Assembly: GCA_964419605.1 (NCBI GenBank)
Contig: CAYQQM010000002.1
Location: forward strand, 66,585-130,584
DNA length: 64,000 nucleotides
Origin: JABFXX01 sp964419605
GTDB taxonomy: Bacteria > Myxococcota_A > Polyangia > Haliangiales > Haliangiaceae
Direction: 5' to 3'
This document shows, one piece after another, positions 34,422 to 42,961 of this stretch; position 1 is the first letter of the stretch; each line of letters begins with the position of its first letter. A model generated the notes under the pieces. That model did no database searches and was not told where the DNA came from. It saw only the letters and a program-made list of their open reading frames with translations. A program made the position numbers and the translations under genes.

Positions 34422-35438
34422 GTGGCAACTCCTCTCTTTTCCACCCCCGACACCAAACGCATCGAGGCTGAAGATCCATCGATCGTCGAGACGTCGGTTG
34501 AAGAACTCCGCCCGCTCTATCGGCAAATGCTCGCGGTACGCCGCATGGAAGAAGCCGCCGCGAAGGCTTACTCCCAAGGAAAAATCGGCGGATTTCTCCA
34601 TCTCATCATCGGCCAGGAGGCGGTGTGCGTCGGTGCAGTCGCCGCCCTTACCCCGGATGACTACGTCGTTGCAACGTACCGCGAGCACGGTCACGCATAT
34701 GCAAAGGGCATTGCGGCCCGACCGATCCTCGCGGAGCTCTACGGAAAAAAGACCGGCCTCGTCAAAGGCCTCGGCGGTTCGATGCACCTGTTCGACAAGT
34801 CGAAGAACTTTCTCGGTGGGTACGGCATCGTTGGAGGTCACGTGCCCATTGCAGCTGGGGCTGCGTTCGCGTCGAAATACCGCGGCGACGGCCGCGTCAC
34901 GCTGTGCTTCTTCGGCGAAGGCGCGTCAACCATCGGCGGATTCGCCGAGGGTCTCGCCCTCGCGGCGTTGTGGAAACTCCCGGTAGTTTTGATCTGCGAG
35001 AACAACCAGTATTCGATGGGGACACCGGTGTATCGCTCTCTCGCCGTTGAAGACGTATCGTTGCGCGCGCTCGCCCACGGCATGGCCCGCGACCGATTCG
35101 ACGGCGATGACGTCATCAAGGTCAAGCGCCGGATCGCCGAGGCGGTCGAACGCGCTCGCACGACCGGAGAGCCAACCCTCGTTGAAGTCGTCACCTATCG
35201 CTTTCGAGGCCACTCGATGAGCGATCCGGGTTTGTATCGAACCAAAGACGAAGTCGAGGAATGGAAGCGACGCGATCCCCTAACCCGATCGCGCGCCAAA
35301 CTCACAGCACTGGGGATGGCCGAACAGGAACTCAACGAACTCGAAGCGGATGTAAAAGCAGAAATCGAAGACGCGGTTAAATTCGCGGAGGAATCGCCGA
35401 TGGCAGACGAGTACGAACCCTACGTGGTGAAACAATAA
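34422..35438 (+). CDS. pdhA: Pyruvate dehydrogenase E1 component, alpha subunit
   Basis: 338 residues from a GTG. Thiamine-diphosphate-binding fold with YRQMLAVRRMEEAAAK, GFLHLIIGQEAV, and the ThDP motif region FFGEGASTIGGFAEGLALAAL...CENNQYSMGT (GDG replaced by GEG, then NN). The phosphorylation-loop-like YRFRGHSMSDPGLYR is typical of the alpha subunit. It makes the hydroxyethyl-ThDP intermediate together with PdhB. It is the first gene of an operon with one-base TAATG overlap to pdhB. Confidence 0.95.
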   Translation: MATPLFSTPDTKRIEAEDPSIVETSVEELRPLYRQMLAVRRMEEAAAKAYSQGKIGGFLHLIIGQEAVCVGAVAALTPDDYVVATYREHGHAYAKGIAARPILAELYGKKTGLVKGLGGSMHLFDKSKNFLGGYGIVGGHVPIAAGAAFASKYRGDGRVTLCFFGEGASTIGGFAEGLALAALWKLPVVLICENNQYSMGTPVYRSLAVEDVSLRALAHGMARDRFDGDDVIKVKRRIAEAVERARTTGEPTLVEVVTYRFRGHSMSDPGLYRTKDEVEEWKRRDPLTRSRAKLTALGMAEQELNELEADVKAEIEDAVKFAEESPMADEYEPYVVKQ

Positions 35439-36427
35439 TGCCGGTCATTAGCTACCGAGAAGCGCTTAACCAAGCGATGCGTGAGGAGATGGAGCGCGAC
35501 GCCAGCGTGTTCATCATGGGCGAAGAGGTCGGCCACTACAACGGTGCCTACAAGGTGACCCAGGGGTTGCTGCAACGCTTCAGCGAACGCCGCGTAATCG
35601 ACGCGCCAATCGCTGAGATGGGGTTTGCCGGCATTGGTATCGGCGCTGCGATGGTTGGGCTGCGACCGATTATCGAGTTTATGACGTTCAACTTCTCTCT
35701 CGTGGCGATCGACCAGATCGTCAACAATGCGGCAAAGATTTTTCAGATGAGCGGCGGCCAGTACCACGTTCCCATGGTGTTTCGCGGTCCGGGCGGGCCA
35801 GCGGTGCAAGTCTCGTCGCAGCACAGTCAATCGCTTGAGAGTTTCTACGCCCACGTCCCCGGCCTCAAAGTCGTGATGCCATCGACCGCGTACGACGCGA
35901 AAGGTTTGCTCAAGACGGCGATTCGCGATGACAACCCAGTGGTGTTCATCGAGGGAGAGACGCTCTACAACACGACAGGAGACGTTCCGGATGCCAGCGA
36001 GGGCGAGCATCTAATTCCGCTCGGGCGAGCCGACGTAAAACGCGTAGGCAAAGACCTCACCCTGATCGCGTGGTCGAAAATGGTGTGGACCTGCCTCGAC
36101 GCAGCAAAAGCGCTCGAAAGCGAGGGCATCGATTGCGAAGTGATCGATCCGCGAACCTTGCGGCCGCTCGACGTCGAGTCGCTTGCGGCCAGTGTGTCCA
36201 AAACCGGAAGGTGCGTCATCGTCGAAGTCGGCTGGCCGGTTGCGGGCTTTGGCGCCGAAGTTGCGTACCAGATCCAACGCCACTGCATGGATGCACTGGA
36301 CGCGCCCATCGAACGTGTTACTAGTGACGATGTACCCATGCCCTACGCGAAGAACCTTGAGGACGAAGTTCAGCCGCAAGTAAAAGACATCGTTGCGGCG
36401 GTGCGCCGCGCCCTCTACTTGGATTGA
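35438..36427 (+). CDS. pdhB: Pyruvate dehydrogenase E1 component, beta subunit
   Basis: 329 residues. It begins SYREALNQAMREEMERD, with GEEVGHYNGAYKVTQGL, APIAEMGFAGIGIGAAM and FRGPGGPAVQVSSQHSQSLE, all standard for the E1 beta subunit. It forms the heterotetramer with PdhA in the cytosol. Its stop is 2 bases before the pdhC ATG. Confidence 0.95.
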   Translation: MPVISYREALNQAMREEMERDASVFIMGEEVGHYNGAYKVTQGLLQRFSERRVIDAPIAEMGFAGIGIGAAMVGLRPIIEFMTFNFSLVAIDQIVNNAAKIFQMSGGQYHVPMVFRGPGGPAVQVSSQHSQSLESFYAHVPGLKVVMPSTAYDAKGLLKTAIRDDNPVVFIEGETLYNTTGDVPDASEGEHLIPLGRADVKRVGKDLTLIAWSKMVWTCLDAAKALESEGIDCEVIDPRTLRPLDVESLAASVSKTGRCVIVEVGWPVAGFGAEVAYQIQRHCMDALDAPIERVTSDDVPMPYAKNLEDEVQPQVKDIVAAVRRALYLD

Positions 36428-36429
36428 TC

Positions 36430-37845
36430 ATGGCCCAAATATTAGGTTTACCGAAATTGTCGCCGACGATGGAAGAAGGTGTCCTCGTGCGGTGGACCAA
36501 GAACAAAGGCGACAAAGTATCGCCAGGAGACCTTATCGCCGAAGTGGAGACCGACAAGGCGAATATGGACTTCAACGTCGAAGACGAAGGCATACTGCTC
36601 GAGTTACTCGTCAAAGAAGGCGACACGGTGAAGCTCGGTGCACCTGTCGCGATCATCGGCAACGCGGGTGAAGACGTTGCAGCGATGGTCGCTCAGGTAA
36701 ACGCGGGTGGCGCTCCGTCCTCTCCACCAGCCGCTCAACCCGCCGCACCAGCGCAACCGCCGGCACCCGCGGCCGCCGCCCCCTCCCCCGCTCCTGCGCG
36801 GACTGAAAAGCCGCCACCACCTGCCCCCGCAGCCGGCGCCCCAGCGTCAGCGGGTCGGTTGCTAGCATCGCCACTCGCGAAAACGCTCGCGGTCGAGCTC
36901 GGCATCGATTTGCGGACTGTCACTGGAAGCGGCCCCGGCGGAAGAATCGTCGAACGCGACGTGAGAGCGGCCGTCCAAGCTCCTCAACATGCGCCGGTGG
37001 CGGCGGCCGATGCTGCGGCAAAAGCAGAACCATCACAAGCGCTGGCAGTTCGTCATGCGCGGCAGCTGATCCCGGACGTCGACGGCGACTTTACCGACGT
37101 TCCGACCTCAAACATGCGCAAGCGGATCGCCGCCCGCCTCACCGAGGCCAAGCGCGATGTGCCGCATTTCTATTTGATGCGTACCTTTGACGCGGCGCCC
37201 CTTCTGGGATTTCGAGAGCGGCTCAACGCGTTGCTCGGCGGTCGCTCCGGCGGCAGCAAGGTATCGGTCAACGACCTGATCATCAAGGCGGTTGCACTCG
37301 CCCTACGCCGGGTCCCCGAATGCAACGCTGCATGGATGCCGGAAACCGAATCGATTCGGCATTTTCACCGGGTCCACGTCGGCGTGGCCGTGGCCATCGA
37401 AGACGGACTGGTAACGCCCGTGGTGCGGGACGCGGACCAAAAAGGCATTGGATCGATCGCTGCGGAAGTGAGGGACCTGGCGGAGCGCGCCAAGAATCGC
37501 CAGCTCAAAGGTCACGAAATCTCCGGATCCACGTTTACGGTCTCCAATCTGGGCATGTTTGGCATCGAACGTTTCACCGCGATTCTCAATCCGCCCGAAG
37601 CAGGCATCCTAGCAATTGGAACCGTGACCGATACCCCGATCGTGGTCGATGGATCGAAAACCCCGGCTACGCCGGGGGATCCAGCACTCCCAATGGGAGA
37701 GTGCGGAGTTAAATCGATCGCAGTTGGCAAGCGTATGACCGTGACGATGTCCTGCGACCACCGCGTGATCGATGGCGCACTCGGCGCCAAGTGGCTCGTG
37801 CAGTTCGTCGACCTGGTCGAACACCCGGAATCGCTAGCACTATGA
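36430..37845 (+). CDS. pdhC: Dihydrolipoamide acetyltransferase (E2) of pyruvate dehydrogenase
   Basis: 471 residues. One lipoyl domain (1-80) with the lipoylated lysine in EVETDKANMDF, an Ala/Pro linker (95-140), a peripheral-subunit-binding domain (GRLLASPLAKTLAVELGID to GGRIVERDV) and the catalytic acyltransferase core with the CDHRVIDGALGAKW motif (His near residue 440) at the C-terminus. It forms the core of the complex. The ATG at 36430 is chosen because the longer frame adds only two residues. lpd overlaps its stop (ATGA). Confidence 0.95.
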   Translation: MAQILGLPKLSPTMEEGVLVRWTKNKGDKVSPGDLIAEVETDKANMDFNVEDEGILLELLVKEGDTVKLGAPVAIIGNAGEDVAAMVAQVNAGGAPSSPPAAQPAAPAQPPAPAAAAPSPAPARTEKPPPPAPAAGAPASAGRLLASPLAKTLAVELGIDLRTVTGSGPGGRIVERDVRAAVQAPQHAPVAAADAAAKAEPSQALAVRHARQLIPDVDGDFTDVPTSNMRKRIAARLTEAKRDVPHFYLMRTFDAAPLLGFRERLNALLGGRSGGSKVSVNDLIIKAVALALRRVPECNAAWMPETESIRHFHRVHVGVAVAIEDGLVTPVVRDADQKGIGSIAAEVRDLAERAKNRQLKGHEISGSTFTVSNLGMFGIERFTAILNPPEAGILAIGTVTDTPIVVDGSKTPATPGDPALPMGECGVKSIAVGKRMTVTMSCDHRVIDGALGAKWLVQFVDLVEHPESLAL

Positions 37846-39254
37846 GCGACCGTTACGACGTCGTGGTAATTGGATCAGGACCGGGCGGCTACGTAGCAGC
37901 GATCCGCTGCGCTCAGCTCGGGCTTAGAACTGCGTGCATTGAACGCGAGAACCTGGGAGGCATTTGCCTCAATTGGGGATGCATTCCTACCAAAGCCCTC
38001 CTCAAGAGTGCGGAAGTCCTCGAACATGCCCAACGAGCGCGTGAATTTGGCGTGGTCGTTGAAAGCGTACGGGCCGACTTCCCGGCGATCATCAAGCGCT
38101 CTCGCGATATCGCCGACAAGATTTCCAAGGGCGTCGGATTCCTGCTCAAGAAAAACAAGATCGATGCCATCTCTGGCACGGCAAAGTTGTTAGCGCGCAC
38201 CCCATCCTCGAAATCGCACCGCATTGAAGTCGCCGACGCGCGCGGTGACAAGCGCATCGTCGAAGCAAGCGACGTCATCATTGCTACGGGAGCACGAGCC
38301 CGCTCGCTACCCGGAATCGCGATCGATGGCGAGCGGATCATTGAGTACCGCAAAGCGATGACTCTGCCAGCGCAGCCAAAGTCGATGGTCGTACTAGGCG
38401 CTGGGGCAATTGGCGTGGAGTTTGCGTCGTTCTACCGCGCGCTGGGCGTTGAAGTGACGATCGTGGAATTCTTGCCGCGGCTCGTGCCAAACGAAGATGC
38501 GGAGATTTCGAAGGAGTTGGGCCGCGCGTTCGACAAACGCGGGATCAAAGTACTCGCAGGCCATAAGCTAACGCGAGCCACGCCCCAACGAGACCGGGTT
38601 GAAATCACCGTCGAGCCGGCCGCTGGAGGACCCGCACTAACCCTGAGCCCCGAGATTTTGCTCGTTGCCGTTGGTGTGCAAGCCAACACAGAGAACATTG
38701 GCCTAGAAGCACACGGCATCCAGCTGGACAAAGGCTTCATCAAGGTCGACGCGAACAACCGCTGTGGCGATCACCTGTGGGCAATCGGCGATGTGATCGG
38801 CCGCGGACTTGCTCACGTTGCGTCGGCCGAAGGGGTTTTTGTAGCTGAGAAGATCGCCAACGCACACGCGGAACCAGTCCGATATGACGCCATCCCTGCG
38901 TGCACGTACTGCTATCCGGAGATCGCGTCGGTGGGCTTAAGCGAAGAAAAAGCAAAGGCGCAGAATGTGCCCATCAAGGTGGGGCGATTTCCGTTTCGGC
39001 CACTCGGTCGCGCTATCGCCTCGGGAGAATCGATCGGACTGGTGAAAGTGCTGTGGCACGCCGAAACCGGAGAGCTGGTGGGCGCCCACTTGATCGGCCC
39101 AGCGGTGACCGAGCTGATCGCTGAGCTTACACTTGCAAAGACGACCGAGGTAAATGTGGAGTCACTGATCCACACCATCCATGCTCACCCAACGTTTGCC
39201 GAAGCTGTGAAAGGAGCTTCGGAGGCAGCGCTAGGCATCGCCATCGACCTGTAA
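37842..39254 (+). CDS. lpdA: Dihydrolipoyl dehydrogenase (E3)
   Basis: 470 residues. FAD-binding GSGPGGYVAAIRCAQLG, redox disulfide GGICLNWGCIPTK, NAD-binding GAGAIGVEFASFYRALG, and the C-terminal active-site HAHPTFAEAV are all present. It reoxidises the lipoyl group of PdhC. The gene overlaps pdhC by an ATGA. Its stop codon is also the first three bases of a 23-bp inverted-repeat arm. Confidence 0.96.
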   Translation: MSDRYDVVVIGSGPGGYVAAIRCAQLGLRTACIERENLGGICLNWGCIPTKALLKSAEVLEHAQRAREFGVVVESVRADFPAIIKRSRDIADKISKGVGFLLKKNKIDAISGTAKLLARTPSSKSHRIEVADARGDKRIVEASDVIIATGARARSLPGIAIDGERIIEYRKAMTLPAQPKSMVVLGAGAIGVEFASFYRALGVEVTIVEFLPRLVPNEDAEISKELGRAFDKRGIKVLAGHKLTRATPQRDRVEITVEPAAGGPALTLSPEILLVAVGVQANTENIGLEAHGIQLDKGFIKVDANNRCGDHLWAIGDVIGRGLAHVASAEGVFVAEKIANAHAEPVRYDAIPACTYCYPEIASVGLSEEKAKAQNVPIKVGRFPFRPLGRAIASGESIGLVKVLWHAETGELVGAHLIGPAVTELIAELTLAKTTEVNVESLIHTIHAHPTFAEAVKGASEAALGIAIDL

Positions 39255-39450
39255 CGCACGTTCATTCGCGGTGATGCTTCGTTGTCGTCGTCGCTGCGGT
39301 GCTCACGTACTGATGTACGCTGCGCTCCTCGCTCCTCCCACAGGGATTCGTTCGCCGCAAGGACCCGCGCATCCTCGCGGACGAGGACGCGCGGTGATAG
39401 ATTCGGCTCACTCCTAGCCGCCTCGCCTCACCGCAAATGAACGTGCGTTA
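39252..39450. repeat. MITE-like element with 23-bp terminal inverted repeats
   Basis: The left arm (39252-39274, starting TAACGCACGTTCATT) and the right arm (39428-39450) are inverted copies differing at one base. The 153 bases between have no gene; they contain smaller palindromes (CGTACTGATGTACG near 39306-39319 and CCTCGCGGACGAGG near 39373-39386). The size (199 bases), arms and lack of coding fit a miniature inverted-repeat element. The left arm includes the lpdA stop codon. It could also work as a terminator or processing site. Confidence 0.65.
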
Positions 39451-39473
39451 CGCTATAGTTGCTGGATCATCGT

Positions 39474-40397
39474 ATGTCTACTTCTGAGCGCACATACCTC
39501 CCAGTTGTCGGCGCGGAGCCGCGGAGCACGCGAGGGCGGCATCCGGAGTGGATTCGGGCACAGCTGCCGAGCAAGCCAGCGTTTTTTGAGCTGCGAAACA
39601 TGGTGCATGAGCTCGCGCTTCACACCGTGTGCGAGAGCGCCAGCTGTCCGAACATCGGCGAGTGTTGGACGCGACGGGCGCTGACGATCATGATCTTGGG
39701 CGATATCTGTACCCGATCATGCCGATTTTGCGATGTCACAACAGGACGACCGCTGCCGCCGGATCCCGATGAGCCCCGCCGGGTCGCGGAAATGTTAAGC
39801 CGCCTTCATCTGGAACATACGGTGATTACGTGCGTCGATCGCGACGATCTCTCGGACTTTGGCGCCGCCCATTGGGCCGAGACGATCCGCTCCGTGAAAG
39901 CTGCATGCCCAGCGATGACGCTGGAGATACTTGCCGGCGACTTCAAAGGCAGTACCGAGCTTGTCGACATCGTGCTCGAAGCAGATCCGGACGTATTTGC
40001 GCACAACCTGGAAACCGTGCCTCGGCTATCGCGACAAGTTCGCGTTCAAGCCAGTTATCCCCGCAGCTACAAAGTCCTCGAGCACGCGCGAGCGCGCAAC
40101 GCAGTCACCAAGACTGGATTGATGCTCGGGCTCGGCGAGTCGACCGCCGAAGTTCACGAGGTAATTCGCGAGCTAGCTGGCCTCGGGCTCGACATCCTAA
40201 CGTTGGGACAATATCTCGCGCCGAGCAAGCAACACCTGCAGATCGATCGCTACGTACACCCAAGCGAGTTCGCGGACCTCGAGGCATTCGCGCGCGACGC
40301 GGGAATTACCCATGTCGTGTCGGGACCCTTGGTGCGCTCTAGCTATCACGCCGACGGCCAGGCCGAGCTCGTACGCCAGCTGCGGCGCGAGCGATAG
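39474..40397 (+). CDS. lipA: Lipoyl synthase
   Basis: 307 residues from ATG 39474. The two iron-sulfur motifs are present: CESASCPNIGEC (auxiliary cluster) and CTRSCRFC (radical-SAM CX3CX2C). The rest follows the LipA pattern (VITCVDRDDL, PDVFAHNLETVPRL, KTGLMLGLGE, LTLGQYLAPSKQHL). It inserts two sulfurs into octanoyl groups, including that on PdhC encoded just upstream. It is separated from lpdA only by the inverted-repeat element. Confidence 0.96.
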   Translation: MSTSERTYLPVVGAEPRSTRGRHPEWIRAQLPSKPAFFELRNMVHELALHTVCESASCPNIGECWTRRALTIMILGDICTRSCRFCDVTTGRPLPPDPDEPRRVAEMLSRLHLEHTVITCVDRDDLSDFGAAHWAETIRSVKAACPAMTLEILAGDFKGSTELVDIVLEADPDVFAHNLETVPRLSRQVRVQASYPRSYKVLEHARARNAVTKTGLMLGLGESTAEVHEVIRELAGLGLDILTLGQYLAPSKQHLQIDRYVHPSEFADLEAFARDAGITHVVSGPLVRSSYHADGQAELVRQLRRER

Positions 40398-40407
40398 CAC
40401 ATTCGGT

Positions 40408-41586
40408 ATGACCCCGCGTTCACCGTTCGCATCCCATTGGTCGCTCGATCCCAACACGCATCATCTTAACCATGGCTCGTTCGGCGCCTGTCCAACGGAA
40501 GTCCTCGCCAAGCAGCAAGCGTTTCGCGAGCAAATGGAGCGCAACGCCATGCAGTTCCTGGTGCGCGACCTTGAGCGCCTCCTCGACGACGCGCGCGCCC
40601 AACTTGCCCAATTTTTGGGCGCCACCGAAGCCGGCCTGGCGTTTGTTCCCAATGCGACGACCGGCGTAAACGCCGTGGTTCGATCCGTACCGTTGTCAGC
40701 CGGAGATGAAGTACTCGTCACCAATCACGGCTATGCCGCGTGCCGAAACGCCGTGGATTTTTCCGCCGCACTGCGCGGCGCGCGCGTTATTGTCGCCGAG
40801 GTTCCGTTTCCGCCGACGAGCAACGACGAAATTGTCGAAGCGATTATCCTTGCTGCGACGCCAAAAACGTCGCTAGCGCTGATCGACCACGTCACGAGTC
40901 CAACCGGACTGGTGTGGCCGATCGCAGACATTGTAGACCGTTTGGCTGAGCGCGGCGTCGATACCGTCGTCGATGGAGCACACGCTGCTGGAATGCTACC
41001 GCTCGACATCTCCCGGATAGGTGCCGCGTACTACGTGGGAAACTGCCACAAGTGGCTGTGTGCACCGAAAGGCGCCGGGTTTCTATGGGTACGCGGCGAT
41101 CGCATCGACAAAGTGCGCCCCCACGTTATCAGTCACGGCGCCACCTCGCAGCGCCGCGATCGCTCGCGCTTTCTGGCCGAATTCGACTGGACCGGTACGC
41201 TGGATCCTTCGCCTTATCTCTGCGTCCCCGAATCCATCCGCTTGGTCGGCGGCATGGTGCCCGGCGGCTGGCCCGAAGTGATGAAACGCAACCGTGAGGT
41301 GGCTTGGTCGGCGCGCCAAGCCGTTGCCTCCGCGCTCGGAGTGGCGGTAAGCACCCCCAAAGCCATGGTCGGCGCTATGGTTGCCTTTCCGCTGCCCCCG
41401 GCCGCGCCGGACCGCGGTCCCGATCTGCAGGGCCAACTGTTGAAAAGCGCAAGGCTCGAGGTTCCGGTGATGCCTTGGGCAGGGCGTCCCGAAGGGATCC
41501 TCCGGTACTCGGTCCAGCTGTACAACGCTGCCGCCGAATACGCTGTCTTGGCGGAAGCACTGCGCACCATCTACGCGGGTAGGTAG
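40408..41586 (+). CDS. Class V aminotransferase, isopenicillin-N-epimerase-like
   Basis: 392 residues from ATG 40408, 10 bases after the lipA stop. Family features are HHLNHGSFGACPTEV at the start, VPNATTGVNAVVRSV, VVDGAHAAGMLPLDI and the PLP lysine in YYVGNCHKWLCAPKG. This pattern belongs to the CefD/isopenicillin N epimerase and cysteine-desulfurase-like group. A sulfur-mobilising role near lipA is tempting but the CefD-like type usually lacks the reactive cysteine loop, and none can be seen here. The substrate is unknown. Confidence 0.85.
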   Translation: MTPRSPFASHWSLDPNTHHLNHGSFGACPTEVLAKQQAFREQMERNAMQFLVRDLERLLDDARAQLAQFLGATEAGLAFVPNATTGVNAVVRSVPLSAGDEVLVTNHGYAACRNAVDFSAALRGARVIVAEVPFPPTSNDEIVEAIILAATPKTSLALIDHVTSPTGLVWPIADIVDRLAERGVDTVVDGAHAAGMLPLDISRIGAAYYVGNCHKWLCAPKGAGFLWVRGDRIDKVRPHVISHGATSQRRDRSRFLAEFDWTGTLDPSPYLCVPESIRLVGGMVPGGWPEVMKRNREVAWSARQAVASALGVAVSTPKAMVGAMVAFPLPPAAPDRGPDLQGQLLKSARLEVPVMPWAGRPEGILRYSVQLYNAAAEYAVLAEALRTIYAGR

Positions 41587-41641
41587 GTCGACACACCGAG
41601 ACGGAGTTGCATGCGCTTCAAGATAGAGGCACTGTGCGTTT

Positions 41642-42142
41642 ATGCGCGTCCTAACCTGGTTCTTCATCGCGACAACGGCGTGCGGCCCAAAGCACACGCC
41701 GCCCCCGCATGATGAGAGCGAGCTACCGACTCCACAACGAGCTGAGACGCCCCCCCAACGCGCCGCCGCCGCGACTGCAGAACCGCGACTCGGCAAGGGG
41801 GCACGCGGCGGCACGATCGAACGCCTAAAACTCGTGGCCGTCCTGAACAAGGGCCCGGGTGCGTTTCTTGGCCAGTTCGAGGTTTCGCCACGACTTGAAG
41901 CGAAGCGCTTCATCGGTTGGCAACTTGTTCGGCTGCTCGATCGCAATAGCCCGCTCACCGCTATCGACGTTGCCCCGGGAGACGTACTCGCGTCGGTCAA
42001 CGGCAATTCGCTGTCCCGCCCAGATCAACTTCAAACGCTGTGGGATTCGCTGCGAACTGCGAACTCGATCCAAGCCGTGTTATGGCGCGGCGCCACCAAG
42101 GTCGACCTCGCCTTTGCGATCGAGCCCCACGTGGGGCGCTAA
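41642..42142 (+). CDS. GspC-like PDZ-domain lipoprotein
   Basis: 166 residues. The N-terminus WFFIATTACGPKH looks like a lipoprotein signal with a weak lipobox. After a Pro/Ala-rich linker come a short HR-like region (LVAVLNKGPGAFLGQFEV) and a PDZ-like segment GWQLVRLLDRNSPLTAIDVAPGDVLASVNG, cut here to IDVAPGDVLASVNG, with DQLQTLWDSLRTANSIQAVL. This is the layout of GspC, the type II secretion inner-membrane protein, but there is no membrane helix and no other gsp gene nearby. It may be a scaffold on an envelope complex. Confidence 0.6.
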   Translation: MRVLTWFFIATTACGPKHTPPPHDESELPTPQRAETPPQRAAAATAEPRLGKGARGGTIERLKLVAVLNKGPGAFLGQFEVSPRLEAKRFIGWQLVRLLDRNSPLTAIDVAPGDVLASVNGNSLSRPDQLQTLWDSLRTANSIQAVLWRGATKVDLAFAIEPHVGR

Positions 42143-42149
42143 GCGACGC

Positions 42150-42959
42150 CTACATCGCGGCAAGTACCGCAAGGGCATGACCGGGATCGTCGACAAACAC
42201 CCCATCGACGCCGAGTTGAGCGAGCCGCCTCAACTCTGGGTCGTCGTCAACGGTCCAGGCATTGATTGGCAGCCCTGCGGTACGCCAGCGCCGTACGGAC
42301 GTCTCTGTACACAACGTATGTTGCGGATGGACCAAGCTAGCCCCAAGCCACTGCCCTACCCAGCCTTTGCGCAGGGGTAGCGCCTGCGACTCGTGAAACA
42401 AAAACGCAAGCGGCATATCGGGCAGGTGGTGATGAAGTTGGATCAGCGCAAACGGATCAAACGACGAAACGATGATTTGGTCGGCTCGAGCGCTAGCCCG
42501 AATGATGTTCGCGACAGCGGACACGAGCGCGTTTGACCGGCCAACGCGCGACGACTTAATCTCGACATTGCACTCGAGATCACCGAGGCCTGCGAGTACT
42601 TCGTCGAGCGTGGGGATCGGATGTCCGCCGACCCGAATCGACCGTCGTTCGGCCGAAGACAAGTCGCTGAGCCTGCCCGGGCGCCCGGCCAAGCGATCCA
42701 GCGTATCATCGTGAAATACAATCACCGCCCCATCCTTGTCCAGTTGCACGTCGAGCTCGATGCCATCGGCGCCGACATCGCGCGCCCGATCGAACGCTGC
42801 AAGCGTATTCTCGACCTCGTGGGCCGAATCTCCGCGATGCGCCCAAACCCGCGGGCGCCGACCACCGCGCTTCCAGCGCTCCGCCCGCGATAGCCGGCCC
42901 ACATGAGGAAGCCAGCGGGCCAATGGAGATAGCGGCGGCGGTCGCGACACACGGGCCAT
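42150..42959 (-). CDS. ugpQ: Glycerophosphodiester phosphodiesterase
   Basis: 269 residues. The GDPD signature is clear: VWAHRGDSAHEVENTLAAF with the catalytic His/Arg, DGIELDVQLDKDGAVIVFHD with the metal-binding Glu and Asp, and NVEIKS further on. It splits glycerophosphodiesters from phospholipid turnover into glycerol-3-phosphate and an alcohol. No signal peptide is seen, so it is probably cytosolic. It starts 2 bases after the mlaD stop, as the last gene of the alr-mla operon, which fits envelope-lipid recycling. Confidence 0.93.
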   Translation of the reverse strand: MARVSRPPPLSPLARWLPHVGRLSRAERWKRGGRRPRVWAHRGDSAHEVENTLAAFDRARDVGADGIELDVQLDKDGAVIVFHDDTLDRLAGRPGRLSDLSSAERRSIRVGGHPIPTLDEVLAGLGDLECNVEIKSSRVGRSNALVSAVANIIRASARADQIIVSSFDPFALIQLHHHLPDMPLAFLFHESQALPLRKGWVGQWLGASLVHPQHTLCTETSVRRWRTAGLPINAWTVDDDPELRRLAQLGVDGVFVDDPGHALAVLAAM

Positions 42960-42961
42960 TG

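Noticed and set aside
41083..42006. Minus-strand open frame of 307 codons across the aminotransferase and PDZ lipoprotein genes
   Set aside because: It runs antisense to two supported genes and looks like Arg/Ser-rich shadow sequence.
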